A stretch of 64,000 nt of DNA from Pinus tabuliformis (GCA_031772625.1 CM062805.1:801131592-801195591); one strand, 5' to 3'; positions 23,600 through 36,074 are shown, counted from the stretch's first letter. Numbers and translations: made by a program. Notes: generated by a model not told the origin, from the letters alone.

Positions 23600-24516
23600 T
23601 TCTGCCGAAGCAGACCAGGATGCATGCCCCCTGGGTTTTATTCATGTCCGCTGAATCACTCGCGCTCATCAGGTGGACAGACTGGGTATTGATGAAAAAT
23701 TCCTTGTGTGAAAAGACCATTCAGGGATGGTATATGACTATTTTCCATGCGTGAACAGGGGAACGAAAGCTGGTCTATGAGCTTGACCACTCTTCCTTCG
23801 TGCGGAAAACACATTACTTTAAAGAGTGAGGAGACAATGGCTCCCATGCAATAAATATAGTCTCATCCAAGGAGTATATTATAATCCAGGGGTCCTTGGA
23901 CTACCATTACGTTCATGTGAACGGTTTTCCCTCTCAATGTAATGGGCACATTGGGAAGGATCCCTAACAGTCGACTGGTTCCTTTGTCAAAGCCTGTTAG
24001 ATTTCTCATTTCAGGCAAAAGCGATGGCGAACCAAGCACTTTCCAAGCAGTTGACGAAATGATACTCACAGAAGCCCCTTCATCTATGATGGTACCGGCC
24101 ATAACCATTCTATATACTTGAGTGATGATTCGGAATGGTATACTAGCCGGTAAATGGGGTCTGCCTAGTAGATTCCAGTCAAAGGAAACAACCAAGTTGC
24201 TTGGAGGTGGGACCGAATAGACGACCAGGTATGACTCTGAAGAACTTCCTTCCTGCGGTAAAGGAATGGGTAAACTACCCCCATGTTCATCGGAGTCTGT
24301 GTTTATGAAGAGAATTTGGACGGTGTCATCTTTGTTCTCTTCGGTGACTGTATCATCTGAAGACGGAACCTCTGAAGGTAAGACCAGGTCAACTTCCGCC
24401 TCGACCTTTTGACTTTCATCTGGTATGGATTCAGATGGTTTATCTTCAATGATAGACGCTTCGGCCGACCACAACGGCGTGTCAGTCGGATCTTCAACTA
24501 GTGACGGACTTGGCAA
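23600..24516 (-). pseudogene. Element A aspartic protease region (decayed)
   Basis: The open frame 23,863-24,516 has an acidic N-terminal linker and then the retropepsin domain: TIIDEGASVSIIS (the D-x-G-A-S active site), GSPSLLPEMRNLTGFD, GILPNVPITLRG and PLDYNILLG. It continues in another frame at 23,656-23,847 (MGAIVSSLFKVMCFPHEG), so a frameshift lies near 23,855. The same order and wording (IDEGAS, PLDYNLLLG, SSVFRVIKFPH) appears in element B's protease. It is in the same frame as the gag remnant upstream but separated from it by one TAA at 24,550-24,552. It would process Gag. Confidence 0.8.
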
Positions 24517-24549
24517 GAGTTTCTTATATCCAAGAGCGAGCCGTAACGG

Positions 24550-25236
24550 TTAAACCAGACGATCGTCCAAAACTCTTTTAGCCTCATCTAAGAAGGGACA
24601 ATGGTGAATGGCATGATCACCTTCACACAGTCTACAAGGAAGTTTACTTTTTCCTTTTTGTCTAGGGGCTTCACTTTCACTAGTTGATGGTGTACTTTCA
24701 ACATGATCACCAGAGGTTGACGACACCGGGTTGTGCAAACGAGGAGACCAGTCCCTTAGGATCCGAGGGATGCAAGAACAATCTCTATGATAGTGGTCCC
24801 CTTTGCAAATGACACATGGCGATTTAGGCTTGGTCAGTGCAGTGTGTGGATTTTCGCTAGACGACGTTTGGTTGCCCCTTTTCGCCTTTGGCTCCATATT
24901 CTTCTTCTCTTTCTTATTCTTTTCCTTCTTCTTCTCAAGAACTTGATTTTTGGCTTTACTAGCTTCATCAAGCGAAGAGGAAGGAGGAGAGGAAGAATTG
25001 GATGAAGTAGAGGGTTGGGGGGTAACTACGGTATCGTTTAGTTGCTGACTCAATTGTTCAGGAATCGCAGTGTTCTGAATGACGGAGGTTGAGAAGAGCC
25101 ATATGGGCAAACCAATTGTTAATCCTGGAAGTGAAAATGTGGCCATGTGCGGTGCACCAACATCTCCCCAAGAGGAGAAGGGACTAGGATTTCCTCCAAG
25201 AGGAATTCCTTGGTCGGTGGACTCCATTTTCCTCAA
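24550..25236 (-). pseudogene. Element A gag C-terminal part with two zinc knuckles
   Basis: This is a 228-residue open frame with ATG near its start (MRKMESTDQG; the second Met, in MEST, may be used). After a Ser/Pro-rich stretch comes a lysine-rich segment (KKKEKNKKEKKN) and then two knuckles, CVICKGDHYHRDC and CRLCEGDHAIHHC, both CX2CX3HX4C rather than the usual CX2CX4HX4C. Recognisable capsid sequence is absent, so the N-terminal part of Gag has been lost or replaced. The single TAA that ends it is followed in frame by typical linker sequence (ALGYKKLLPSPSLVED) leading to the protease, so I read the TAA as a mutation in what was a gag-protease fusion. Confidence 0.75.
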
Positions 25237-26949
25237 CCCAAGACCAACGTAGGAAAGGTGATAATTATTCCGTTTAAAATAAATTTTAGATGCTTTGACA
25301 CAACTTGTTTTTTCAATTTTTAAGAGTCAAGAAAAAACAAATGATGACTCTAGTCGCCTTCGATTTTTAATGAGCCTGAAGTGACAAGTGCTCAGATGGA
25401 CCTTTTACATTAAGGAGTCTGAAAAGGAACGAAAGGGACTGCTCTGGAAATCTAGGCAGAGGGATTACCAAACCAATCACAAAACTATAGAATACTTTTT
25501 ACGGTACGGCAGTCAATCTTCCTGAATGCTGTGTTCAGTGCATTGCGATCGATAGGGTGGCAGACACGGCTTCCTATGGATAAAGGATTAAGCCTATTAT
25601 GGTCTCCCAAAATATACTTGATGGTACATGTGAGCACAAGTCCGTACTGGCACTTATCGTCTCAAAGTGGAGGAATCACCCAACCAACAGTGAAAACAAC
25701 AGTTACCAGGCTTTACGACGCCAGAATACGTCTCTAGCCTAGACTTCTAGATGTTGTGCGTTAGGTTCCAAAGCATTGTTAGATTCATTAAATTTATTTT
25801 ATAGTTGATCTTGCTTAAGAAATTTGCCTTTCAGGTTCATCGCGTGATGTAGATGTACAATTCCTAAAATGCAATCTAAGATGATAAACAGTCGTTTTAT
25901 CTTCTTTGTGCAATGAAAATCCTAGCTACTAAGGAAAGAGAGATGGCGTTCTTTCAACAAAGAGCAAAGAGCAGACACTATATGCACTGTCCTAAATCAA
26001 ACCAACAAACAATCTAAATGCAAATGCACATGCATGTATTTGTTTTCAGCCTTCTTAATGTGTAAATGGCAAAAAGAAAGCTAATGCGCAAATCTGAATT
26101 ATTTTCAAAGTGACAATTACTAACAAGTTTCTTTTCAAAACAAAATGAGGACACTGACAACACTTTGCGATTTGGAATTGAAAAACTTGCTTTCGACACT
26201 AGAAAAACTACTAATTCAGATCAAATACAATAGTAACAGGGTAATCGACTATCAAGAGCAATCAGACTCTCTGCTATGACTGAAAACGACACTTGCAACA
26301 CTTTCAAATCAAGAAACGACAGTACAATTACATTACTTCTTTGTAAAGGAGAACTGAAAATGACTCAAAAAAATACATAAAAACATTTACAGTTCTTTGC
26401 ACAATGGAGGCAGAATAACAGCAAGGAAAGGGGTTTCAAACAGAGGTGTACTGACTACAGGCAGCAAAACTCTTGAATAGATCTGAAAAGAGTGAACATA
26501 GAAACCAAAATTTAGGAACAATGCCTAGTCTGATCAGCGCACCTGTAACACAGTGAAATTGAAATGCAACGCACCTACTACACTTGGGAAGTGCGCTGAA
26601 TTTTAGATTCACAGAACAGACATTGCACTGGACCAGGGATGAGACTTTGATTGGGTTCCGGGTCACAGTTTGCGGTTCAATTCAGGGATTTTGGCCGAGC
26701 AAGTGGTAATCAGTAAATCAATCACAGGGGTAGATCTAAGGAGGTTACTAGAGCCACCACAAGGGCAATTAGAGAGCTTGTAAATCAATTGTTTAAATCA
26801 TAAACAAAACGTGGAGATTGACTGAAGCAACGTTCATCTACTTTGCACTTGCATAGCAAATGCAGTTCGAAGGATAGTTGGCTTGACTTCAGGCTCCATC
26901 TGTAAGTTTATAAAGTAAACAAATGTAGATGAACAAACAATCTACTCGC
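25237..26949 (-). other. Element A 5' leader, noncoding
   Basis: About 1.7 kb lies between the primer site and the gag remnant on the minus strand. No supported gene is visible. The 26,436-26,666 and 26,014-26,199 open frames have no recognisable features. A long leader also occurs in element B (about 2 kb). Confidence 0.5.
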
Positions 26950-26967
26950 TCCCCAGCGAAGTCACCA
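26950..26967 (-). other. Element A primer-binding site (tRNA-Arg type)
   Basis: The minus strand reads TGGTGACTTCGCTGGGGA, starting 3 bp inside the LTR edge at 26,971. It resembles the arginine-tRNA-complementary primer sites (TGGCGACTxxxCTGGGGA) of Tat/Ogre elements. Element B has TGGCGACCATACTGGGGA at the same place. Confidence 0.8.
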
Positions 26968-26970
26968 TTT

Positions 26971-28005
26971 TGTTACCAGGAACAGTGTCTATGCAGAACT
27001 GCTAATCCCACTAAGGTTGGTAGCTACCTTAGAAACAAACAAAGTAAAACTACTTTCTTTTTCCTTTATGAAAGATAGATGAGAGAAGAATAAAAGAGAC
27101 CAACCTCTGTCTTGCGCTTGGTTCTTTGCTCGATTCCTCTCTCTTCTGATAGTCCTTTGCTACTTGCTTTCTTGTATACCCAGCTTCACATAGTACCTGT
27201 AGAATCAAAGCATCATAACATTATACGAGAACATGGATCTATTATCATAAGCAATATAGGATCAGATGTATATTAACCACACAAATGCATAAAACATCAA
27301 TCACACAAGTGTATGGAGGAAAACTAGAATAGTTTTATTGATAATTAAGAAAGAGCCAAGAGAATTACAACCAATTGTTCTGACCCAGCATCATCCTCTC
27401 AGCAAGTAAGCCCTTCTTCACCTCATGAAAATCTTAGATCACCCAACACTATGATGTTGCCTCAAGAAACCAACAACAATTCCTTACAAGATGCAAAATT
27501 CCAGCCTCCAGATCTCTAGGATGAGGGATCAATATATAGATGTCTACAAGGGGGATGAGTCAGCTTGTGATTTGATTAGTGTCTTCCCTCTGATAGTTCT
27601 TGATTCCACTTGGAGATTGATGATCTCTTACTCATCCCTGGTCGAATTCAGATACGCAAGCGTCACTGGAGAAGTTTCTGGAAGATTCCATGCTTCTCCA
27701 CCTTGCGGATTGACTGTGCCATTTGTCCCTTCTCTCCCATCGCACCACATAGAAGGGATTTTTGAAATGCAACGCACCTACTGTGTGTATTTAGGTGGGA
27801 TGCAATGCACTTTGCTTATGGAGCAGGTGAAATGATCCAGTTTTGACCAGTTCTGAGTAGTTTTTCATGGAGAACTTCTGGGAGATGCTGTAATCAGTTG
27901 ACCTTGTTCTTTTAGGGGTTGGAACAACACCTTTAGGGACTTAGGAGCCCTTGTTTTATGGACATTTTATGCTTGGGGTTGCAGTGCCCAAAAATGTCTA
28001 TAACA
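26971..28005 (-). repeat. Element A 5' LTR
   Basis: It begins TGTTACCAGG and ends GTCTATAACA on plus. On the minus strand a TATA-like CTATATATTGATCC lies near 27,525-27,540. It is adjacent to the primer site, hence the 5' LTR. The open frame 27,491-27,835 inside it also occurs, broken, in the other LTR and is not regarded as a gene. Confidence 0.92.
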
Positions 28006-28060
28006 TTAATGATAATTTATTTGTATTTAGATTAAGTATTTAATAATTAAAGAACACAGG
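28006..28060. repeat. TTAAT duplication and last remnant of the satellite-like array
   Basis: TTAAT at 28,006-28,010 is the right copy of element A's target duplication. The following GATAATTTATTTGTATTTAG reads as a continuation of the array unit interrupted at 20,222, after which array similarity fades. Confidence 0.6.
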
Positions 28061-31000
28061 GACTTATATAAATTTCAACTAAAATCCATGAGTTATGTTT
28101 CACAATTATTTCTTCCTCATTAAAAATTCTTATCATTTCTCCTCTTAGTGAAAGTAATGATTGATCATGGTTTTCGATACAATTGGTTGGTGCTATTACA
28201 TCGAGACTATTATTGGTTTTGACAATGTTGACAAGGAGAGATAAATATCCACACTACCATCAACTATACTAATCTTTGAAAACCCTTGCCTCCACTACTT
28301 ACAAGAAGACTGCTAATTCTTGTTTAATTCAATTTGTGACATTGTGCATCTCAATGGAATGACTCGAATACCCATTTAAGAACTCTCATTTGATGTACTT
28401 GGCTTTGAGTGGAGATAGGTCAATGGTGCCTAACCTTCTTGAAATACCTAGATCAACAATGCATAACTTTTATAATGGATGCCTGGATGCTATGAAGATG
28501 AATGATCACCCCCTCATTAGTGCTTCATAAAGGCACAAAGGGACCATAGGAAATTGAGCACAAAAACATTTTACTAAGTTTTTAGTAGACTAGTTTCAAT
28601 GCAATGCAAGGGATGCACATCCTTTCCAGTTACGCTAAGATCCTCGCATCAACATAATTCAATCAACAAATCCTCCATAGGTTATGGTAAAGGGGTTTAG
28701 AGTCGTCAGAGACAAAATTCAAACATCGAGGAATCTAGTTCGTTATCCATAACTATAATATCTTTATTGGATGTTAGACATAATAATATGATTTAGCTTG
28801 AATCAATTGCTTCTAAGAGTTTGATTTCACATTCCTATTGTGTATTGATACTATTGTACATAACAACTCATGTTTGACCTATTCATGATATCTACTTGGT
28901 TTGTAATTACTTAATTATTTTTATGTTGAATTAAGTTAATATGGTGATTTACAAAAGAATGAATGTTGTTGAAGGCCTTGTAATAGAATACTTCCAAATT
29001 TAACGAAACATGTGTTTGGTTTGAAAATGCATGGCTTTGCATGTTGGGGTATGGTTCTCTTGCTATCAGTGGCATGGTTTTTCCAGGTTATGGTAAATGG
29101 ATTTCAGCCTAACCTAACCTTTTTATAGATGCCATGGTATGTGGGGACGTTTATTTAATTTTTTGAGCTTTGCTTTTCCAGATGGATTTAGGAATCCTGG
29201 GTAGAGGTGGTCTCAAAGTTCATTTCCAAAGGCCTAGGAATCCCTTAACCGATTTTGGTGGGATACATGGTAAACCCTTAGGGAGAAGTCTCGATTTAGG
29301 GCCTAATTATCTGGGTTTGGATTACAGTAAATCCTGAGAGATGAGGATATGGAAAATTCCTCAAGGATAGTGATGGATTCCATGTTCTATCCAATTGTGA
29401 TCAAAGCACCAGTTTTGGTGTGATCACGATTCTATGAGGGTGGAGGTGGTTTAACCTTTGGATTTCCTTGGTTGTTCTTGCATTGGTTGTTCTATGATAT
29501 CCCACATTCATGGTTGGAATATGGAACGGGAGCAACTAGCTGAAAGATAGATTTAGTTAAGCCATGTCTATGGTATGGTGGTACGTGGAAGTCCTGAAAC
29601 TAGTTAGATTTTCCTATGCTTAATAAAAGCTATGTTCTCTTAATTTTGCACTAGTTTATATGTGGATTTAATGGTTGTCATATCTCTAATATTTATATGG
29701 TTTTATGCTAGTTATAAGCATGGTTGAATGAATGGTTTATGTCATGGTTATTTCATATATTTACTTTTGACTGTTAAATGGATGGATGCAAGAACTAATT
29801 GATGATGTAGTAGTTCAATGGAGAAGGAGGTTATCCTTCTGGTTATGTTTCATAAGTTGTTTTAGTCATTTATGCTCTGTTTTGTATCCTAGACCTGTAG
29901 GATGCATTGATGCCAAGTGTTTGACAGAATGTCAACCCCAGATGGGGATGCTTAGGCCTAGTCCTAAGGGAGATTTTTTATTGATCAACATTGTTATTAT
30001 GTTTTTAATGAATTCTGGAAGTTACAACAAGTTTTGGGCAGAGGCCAAGATTCTGGGCTAGAAAAGTGGCTTAAATCCTAGGGTTGCTGTCACAAAATTG
30101 GAAATTATGGTCCACAATCGCTGGCAGGTAGACCTGTGAGAGCGAATTTGGGTTGTTGGTCACTCCCTTGCCCATAGCATGAGAGAAACTATGCCTAAGA
30201 GTTGCAAAATAGTAGTGGGACCTAGGGACAGATTGTCTAAGTGGCTCACTTTTCTTCTAAGGTTTTGTTAATGATGTTGGATGACTGTATGTGATGTTTT
30301 GTTGATTCCACTTCCTTAAGGTGACATAGGAGGTCAAATCTAATTGCAGTATCATCTCTCCTCATGTTTACACTAGTTGGTGATGGGCCTCTAAATTAGA
30401 CATAAATTAAGGCTCATACCTCTAAATTAAAGAATAATTTAACACTTATGACCATCCTTCAACACATTAAACCTCTGTTTCTACATTAGATAATTTATTT
30501 TTAACTTTAATATATTCATTAGGAAGGTTTATGAATAATTGGATATTTGTGCCTAATATTATTTATTTTTGTGGAATATTATGAGAATATTGGGCAGATT
30601 ATGAAGATTTGGAGGAGGAGATAATTTAGGGACTTATTCCCTACTACAGGAGGATCAATAATAAATAATAAATCAACAAGATATTATGGAATTATGGAGT
30701 TCCACAATCTGTGCCATAATTCCATAATGGAACTCCTTGGGCTTGGCCATCCTAGGAACCTCAGATCCCATTCTGTATCATTTTCTTTCCTTCTTTTCAT
30801 TGCTTATTCACATGCAACTCTTGTTGTTATTTCTTTCTACTTTTTCATTTAGTATTAATGATTTCTTGTTGTAGGATTGAGTTAAATGGTTGATGTAAGT
30901 TCTTTCGCAGGATCACAAGCATTATTTCATCCTTGGAAAAGCTTTTCAAGTTCATAGTAATCACTGAGCTGCTTGGATTAGTCTTCTTATTCCCAAATCT

Positions 31001-32002
31001 CGATTTCTGGACCTCCTTTATGGCAAAGAACAGTAAATTTCTACTATTTTTTAGAGCATGCTAACGAGTTTCAATCGAGTTGGTCCCAGTTGCATTCGAT
31101 CGCAAAAAAATTATAGTTCATAACAAAATTTAAACCATGTCATTTTAACTTGATTATGTTAGGCGTTTTTTAGATTTACTAGCTCACTAGTTCTTGAATT
31201 TCTAGATTTTTGACTAGTAATGTTTTTCGATTTTTTAGCATGGGTTAATAGAGGTATTTTTGAGTGATTCCACTTGGAATGGGGACCTAAGACATCATAG
31301 TTAATAATAAAAAAAATTCCATCGAATTTTGATTTGAGCTGCTTGGTCATTCCATGAATTATAGTAAATATGTACATCTTGTAGGAAATCACTGTATCAT
31401 TCTTTAGGAAAGCCTGTTTTGAGCCCGAATTGAGAAAAAACATCATTGAAGCTGGGATTATACCTGTACTTGACCTCCATCCCATCAAGACCATTTTAAC
31501 CCTTTTTCTCAACACTTAGGTCAACATTTTGTAGTTTTCAAGAGTAGGATTTGATTTCCATTTCTTCTATCTTTAGTCTTACGTTAGATCTCATCAATGT
31601 TTTATATCATTCTATAAAGTTTTCCCCATGTATGAAGTAGACAGCTAGCTCATGAAATTTTGTTTCTTTTAGATAATTGAAATCCCTCTTTTTTACATGA
31701 TTTATGGATAAATTTCAATGGTTGATGGAGTGTAGGAGTTTCAACAATACATAGAGATTTCATGATCGGCAACGTCATCCCAACTTCATCCATGCATGGT
31801 CCTCAATTTCTTTCACTAAACCCTCACCAATTTCATCATTTCACAAGGGAACTTCTCCAAGCCTTTTGAGCAAATCTAACCATCTCCCAACTTTGATTTT
31901 GAGTTCTGAAGTGGTCCTAGGCACTCCCTTGCCTCATTCCATCCACCAATCACCTTCCCTAAACTTTCCGTCACCTTCAACATCCATCCTTTTTCTCTCG
32001 GC
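28061..32002. other. Intergenic DNA without recognised features
   Basis: I see no supported gene. Open frames at 29,786-30,061 (plus) and 31,159-31,515 (minus) have no recognisable domain. A perfect 15 bp inverted repeat with a 16 base loop (ATTATGGAATTATGG) lies at 30,683-30,728. A block near 31,420-31,440 (CCCGAATTGAG-AAAAAAC) resembles 58,853-58,872 beyond element D, which hints at an older shared repeat on both sides of the D insertion. Confidence 0.4.
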
Positions 32003-32202
32003 TGTAATGCCCCACTTAAATCTTATCATGCAAATTTATTAATGTTTACATTACCTGAAAATATTGAGAAATATTGGTGAATACTTTCATTTTGGAAACT
32101 ATAAATTTATTTACTAATATAAAATTTATTATTTCTATTTTATTCAAATTCCCAACTTGCCTTCTCAAATTGAATCTTAGGTAGGATATGGTCTCCTTCC
32201 AT

Positions 32203-32263
<61 letters not shown>

Positions 32264-33187
32264 TCTCACATTCCCAAATGTACTCTCATATTTACTTAGA
32301 AGAAGACATGGTCCTCTCCATTTAATTACATCTCATTCCAAAATGTACTCTCACATTTACTTAGGAGAAGACATAGTCCTCTCTATTTAATTACCAATAT
32401 ATATATATATATATATATAGATATATATATCTCACATTCCCAGATGTACTTTTAGATTTACTTGGGAGAAGACATGGTCCTCTCCCATTAATTTCCCAAT
32501 TTTATATTCATGTCACATTTCCAAATGTAATCCTAGATTTACTTGGGAGAAGAGAAGTCAACTGTAAGGATGGATGAGAAGTTAACGACATTAATGAGAG
32601 GTGGTTGAGATGGAGAAGAGAGGGAGGGTATAAAAGGGGAGGAGGAAGGGAGGAAAGGGCATGTCGGGGTCTTGCTTGATTTTGGGGGATTGGTTGTGAT
32701 TTGGGTTGGCTGTGATTTTAGGATTTGTTTTGATTTTTTGGAGACCTTAGCCTGTGGAGGTTTCTTGGGTTGTTGAGAGGAGGGAAATATTATTCATCTT
32801 GGTCTACATCATTCATTTTGGACACACACACTACATCTAGTTGGACTTGGGCTTGGAGGGATAGGAAATCTCTGGACGTTTCCTGGGCTAGGAATTATTT
32901 CCTAGTTGGATGGGAAGTAAATCCAATTGGGTTAGTCAAGAGGAGCATTTAGCAAGAGCAGCAGCTCGAAGGCATCTCCACCAGCCACTGGTACAGGTAT
33001 TCCTCTATAGATTACTCATGTAAATTTATTAAAATTAAATGTTCACCATAAGTTATAAGGATTAGAATGTAAATGGTAAAATTTTAATCGTTTAAAAGTC
33101 TTGTAAGAAGGTAAATTATTGCCTCTTATTACATTTAAATTCTAGAGAAATAGATCTGTTAGAAGACCCTAGGATAGGGCTATTACA
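32003..33187 (+). repeat. Element D 5' LTR
   Basis: It starts TGTAATGCCCCAC and ends GGGCTATTACA. It contains two (TA)n tracts (about 32,209-32,260 and 32,398-32,430) and four diverged copies of a roughly 73 bp unit (ATTCCCAAATGTACTCTCA, ACTTAGGAGAAGACATGGTC, CTCTCCATTTAATTAC) at 32,262-32,550. A good TATA box, TATAAAAGG, lies at 32,629-32,637. The right LTR has CATAAAAGG there. Confidence 0.88.
32629..32636 (+). promoter_or_regulatory. TATA box of element D 5' LTR
   Basis: TATAAAAG sits in a purine-rich stretch (GAGGGAGGG before, GGGGAGGAGG after) about 560 bp before the LTR end. The equivalent position in the 3' LTR, near 58,221, is mutated to CATAAAAG. Confidence 0.55.
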
Positions 33188-33189
33188 CG

Positions 33190-33202
33190 TGGTATTAGAA
33201 CC
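33190..33202 (+). other. Element D primer-binding site (tRNA-Met type)
   Basis: TGGTATTAGAACC starts 3 bp after the LTR end. It matches TGGTATCAGAGCC except for one C-to-T and one G-to-A change, as expected from decay of a methylated old copy. It sets D's orientation as plus. Confidence 0.75.
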
Positions 33203-33616
33203 AAGTTTGAGATCTGGACCCAAGACCCACTAGACACGAAACTTCACTAAATTTTTTTAAATGAGGGAATCTTCAATCACAACATAGCATTATTCTACAT
33301 AAGTGTCAGCAAGGAATCATAAGACTACTCATTCAAATTGTGTGATTAGTACTGAAATCAATCTGTGTCCCTTACAGTAGACAACACAAGGACTCCCATC
33401 TCCTTCCAGTTTTTCTAATTTTCAGAATAACCTGAAAAGAAATATTGTTTGATGGTTAGCAAAAGAAGAAAATACTCTTTTATAGTAAGAATGGAAATAA
33501 ACTCGAACTAGACAAAGTTGTTGAAAATCTTAGCATCAAGTGTTTCATGGAGGCAGCGTAACTATTGTATGGTCTAAAAGAATTGAGTACCTATACATAT
33601 TGGAATCTAACAGCTG

Positions 33617-33916
33617 CTACAAGAAGTCCCATATGCTTCTACATTCATCCATGTTCTCTTCATTGTCATCTTCTTCTTCCTGCTCTCTGTTCCACGGTTC
33701 CTCGTATGAATTTTGAACAATTTTATTTGGGTTTCTGTCGGTCATCTCAATAATGTCTAGAATCTTTTGCTTGATCCAAGGATCGAGTATTTCTTGATGC
33801 AAATCTGTTGGCGAAAGACCCAGAATACTGACACATTCTTCTTTAAATACCATGTCATTTGATGACATGATCAAGCCAGAGATAGATCTTGATAATTCTG
33901 GTGCATGTGCTTTCAT
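33617..33916 (-). pseudogene. Captured gene fragment, family not recognised
   Basis: A 99-residue open frame on the minus strand begins ATGAAAGCACATG directly after a good acceptor (AACACGCAG). It starts MKAHAPELSRSISGLIMSS, has a middle PWIKQKILDII segment and ends in an acidic tail (NREQEEEDDNEENMDE). Sequence character and the acceptor suggest a real exon of a host gene, perhaps its last or near-last exon. It is the leftmost of a series of same-strand gene pieces inside element D. Confidence 0.4.
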
Positions 33917-34029
33917 CTGCGTGTTTATAAGCCATCAAAAACCAATCATTTCTATAATAGCATTTTGTAAAGCCTGTCATTGAAGTTATGGTGGCCAATA
34001 TAACAACTAATAAACATTCAATCTGGATA

Positions 34030-34325
34030 TTCAACTAGCACATATGGCACTGCAAGCTTAGTTTCATAGTCCACCTGGGTTGTTATGGAGTGAGGATATC
34101 TTATTGCAGCTCCCGGTCCAATAACTGACTATGGTGCCTTTGTGAAGATGATGGGATACTTTGGTATATTAGGAGAAGCTATGTCAAGATTTATTTTCCG
34201 TGTATCAATTTATTTAACATGGTCATCACAATTTCTACCAATACACATTATTGCTCCAGAAGGGAGAGGCATAGGAGCAACCAATTTCACATCTCCTATT
34301 GGGATACCTGGACCTTCAAGCTTTA
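34030..34325 (-). pseudogene. Fumarylacetoacetate-hydrolase (FAH)-like fragment, captured
   Basis: On the minus strand one frame reads MPLPSGAIMCIGRNCDDHV, then, after a stop, PIIFTKAP, a stop, then SVIGPGAAIRYPHS and VDYETKLAVPYVLV. These match successive blocks of the FAH fold (hVxVGxNYxDHA, PxxFxKPxSSxVGPGxxI, hExELAVVIG), used by FAH-domain enzymes such as acylpyruvate hydrolases. The family's metal-binding ExE pair appears as E-T-K, and two internal stops are present, so it is non-functional. It begins directly where the beta-galactosidase piece ends, within a few bases, so the two fragments are fused. Confidence 0.55.
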
Positions 34326-34964
<639 letters not shown>

Positions 34965-35079
34965 TTCTTTATATTGTAGTAATTTAAATTGTTTTGCTTT
35001 AGCACTGTTGCTTCTCTCAACCACTTTAGGGCTTTAAATAAAACTATCACCGTGCTTGATGAAGGTAATAGCTAAAATC

Positions 35080-35480
35080 CAACCTGTGAAATCTTGCTAT
35101 ATTGTCACTCCCCAGTGAGGCTGCTAGACAATTGTATATGAATCGTAACAACCAAATGAGAATAGCTACATTATTCAACATCCATGGCATCCATTCCTCG
35201 GTTTTGTATTCCCAATTTTAGCACACTCAAAAGTGAGTTGGATTTTCAACTTTTTCCTATGCAAGTTCAATAGAAAACTCTATTGGACCCATACACATTT
35301 TGAGGGATTTCCACTGGTGTTGAAAAGCAAATCATGAACCTCCTCATTGCAGAGCTCAAACATTGTAACATGGAAGTCAAATTTAGAAGAATATGCATTA
35401 GCATTAGAAAAATTGAATAGCTCCTCAAATGCCTTAAAATAAAGTCCATGGTCATGGCTTGAACCTTCCATTAGAGCCAT
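35080..35480 (-). pseudogene. Kinesin-14 motor domain fragment, captured
   Basis: The minus strand reads MEGSSHDHGLYFKAFEELF then FHVTMFELCNEEVHDLL, the part of a kinesin motor just after the P-loop region (family pattern xMEGxxxxRGxxxRxxEELF, then EhYNExxxDLL). After a stop and frame changes come EKVENPTHF, KLGIQNRG, SHLVVTIHI and TGE-QYSKIS, which match the next motor blocks leading to the switch II region. Only about 130 residues of a motor of roughly 330 are present. Wording is closest to plant minus-end-directed kinesin-14 proteins. It is joined on its upstream side to the PPR piece. Confidence 0.7.
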
Positions 35481-36007
35481 ATATTTCCTAAAATTATTGT
35501 ATTCCATGAAATAACATCTAGTTCTGCTATTTTTTCAACTACTTGGCATGTGCCTATCAAACTCCCACATTTGGCATACATGTTGACGAGGTTATTTCTC
35601 GCGAACATGTCTAGATCAGATCTAATTTTTAGGATGTGGGTATGAACTTTCTTGCCCATCTTCAAAGCTTTGGAATTGGCACATCTCTGCAATAGGTTAT
35701 TATATATAGTCAAGTCTGTCCACATGCCTTTTGCATTTTCAAACTGGTGCATGGAATCTAGCACCTTTGTCAATCTTCTAGCTCTCTAAAATTTAACCAC
35801 ATGATCAGAATTTACATAAGATCCATGTTCTTCTACTAATTGCCATTCAATGGCCATGGTAACAAATGTTTTACTAATCATACACCCTTTGAACAATGTT
35901 GTTGAATCCCATAGTCGAAAACAACGGTCAACTGCAACATATGGGTTGTTGTGATGGAAGTAATGAAGTCTCTTGAAATTTACATTGGTAAAAAAAAGAG
36001 ATGCCAA
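35481..36007 (-). pseudogene. PPR protein N-terminal fragment, captured
   Basis: It starts with MASLFFTNVNFKRLHYFHH (36,007), a plausible organelle-targeting N-terminus. It runs in one frame through a TAG at 35,786-35,788 into DLTIYNNLLQRCANSKALK, GKKVHTHILK, FARNNLVNMYAKCGSL and LDVISWNTII. These are the first repeats of a PLS-type pentatricopeptide repeat protein, which edits or processes organelle RNA. It stops at SWNTI, where the kinesin sequence begins. The in-frame stop and truncation make it a pseudogene fragment. Confidence 0.8.
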
Positions 36008-36074
36008 ATTTCATCATTCATTCATGCCAAAAGATTTCGTATAAAGACATTATCAACCCACAGTTACTTAATCC

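Larger units (their letters stand above)
20223..28005 (-). mobile_element. Element A: Tat/Ogre-like LTR element without polymerase
   Basis: This 7.8 kb element has roughly 1,035 bp LTRs, a perfect TTAAT duplication, an arginine-tRNA-type primer site beside the right LTR and a purine tract beside the left one, so it reads on the minus strand. Its only coding remnants are a gag C-terminal part with two zinc knuckles and an aspartic protease. Reverse transcriptase, RNase H and integrase are absent. The protease, knuckle type, primer site and 3' noncoding DNA match element B. It is most simply an internally deleted, non-autonomous relative that would depend on a full-length family member. The LTRs differ at several dozen sites by eye, so it is older than B. 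Confidence 0.88.

Noticed and set aside
27491-27835. 114-residue open frame in element A's 5' LTR
   Set aside because: It lies wholly in the LTR and is disrupted in the sister LTR; no recognisable feature.
29786-30061. 91-residue open frame on plus
   Set aside because: A short motif (GMLRPSPKGD) caught the eye, but no family or neighbouring coding blocks support it.
31159-31515. 118-residue minus-strand open frame
   Set aside because: No recognisable domain or splice signals; it may be part of an old unrecognised repeat, so I list no gene.
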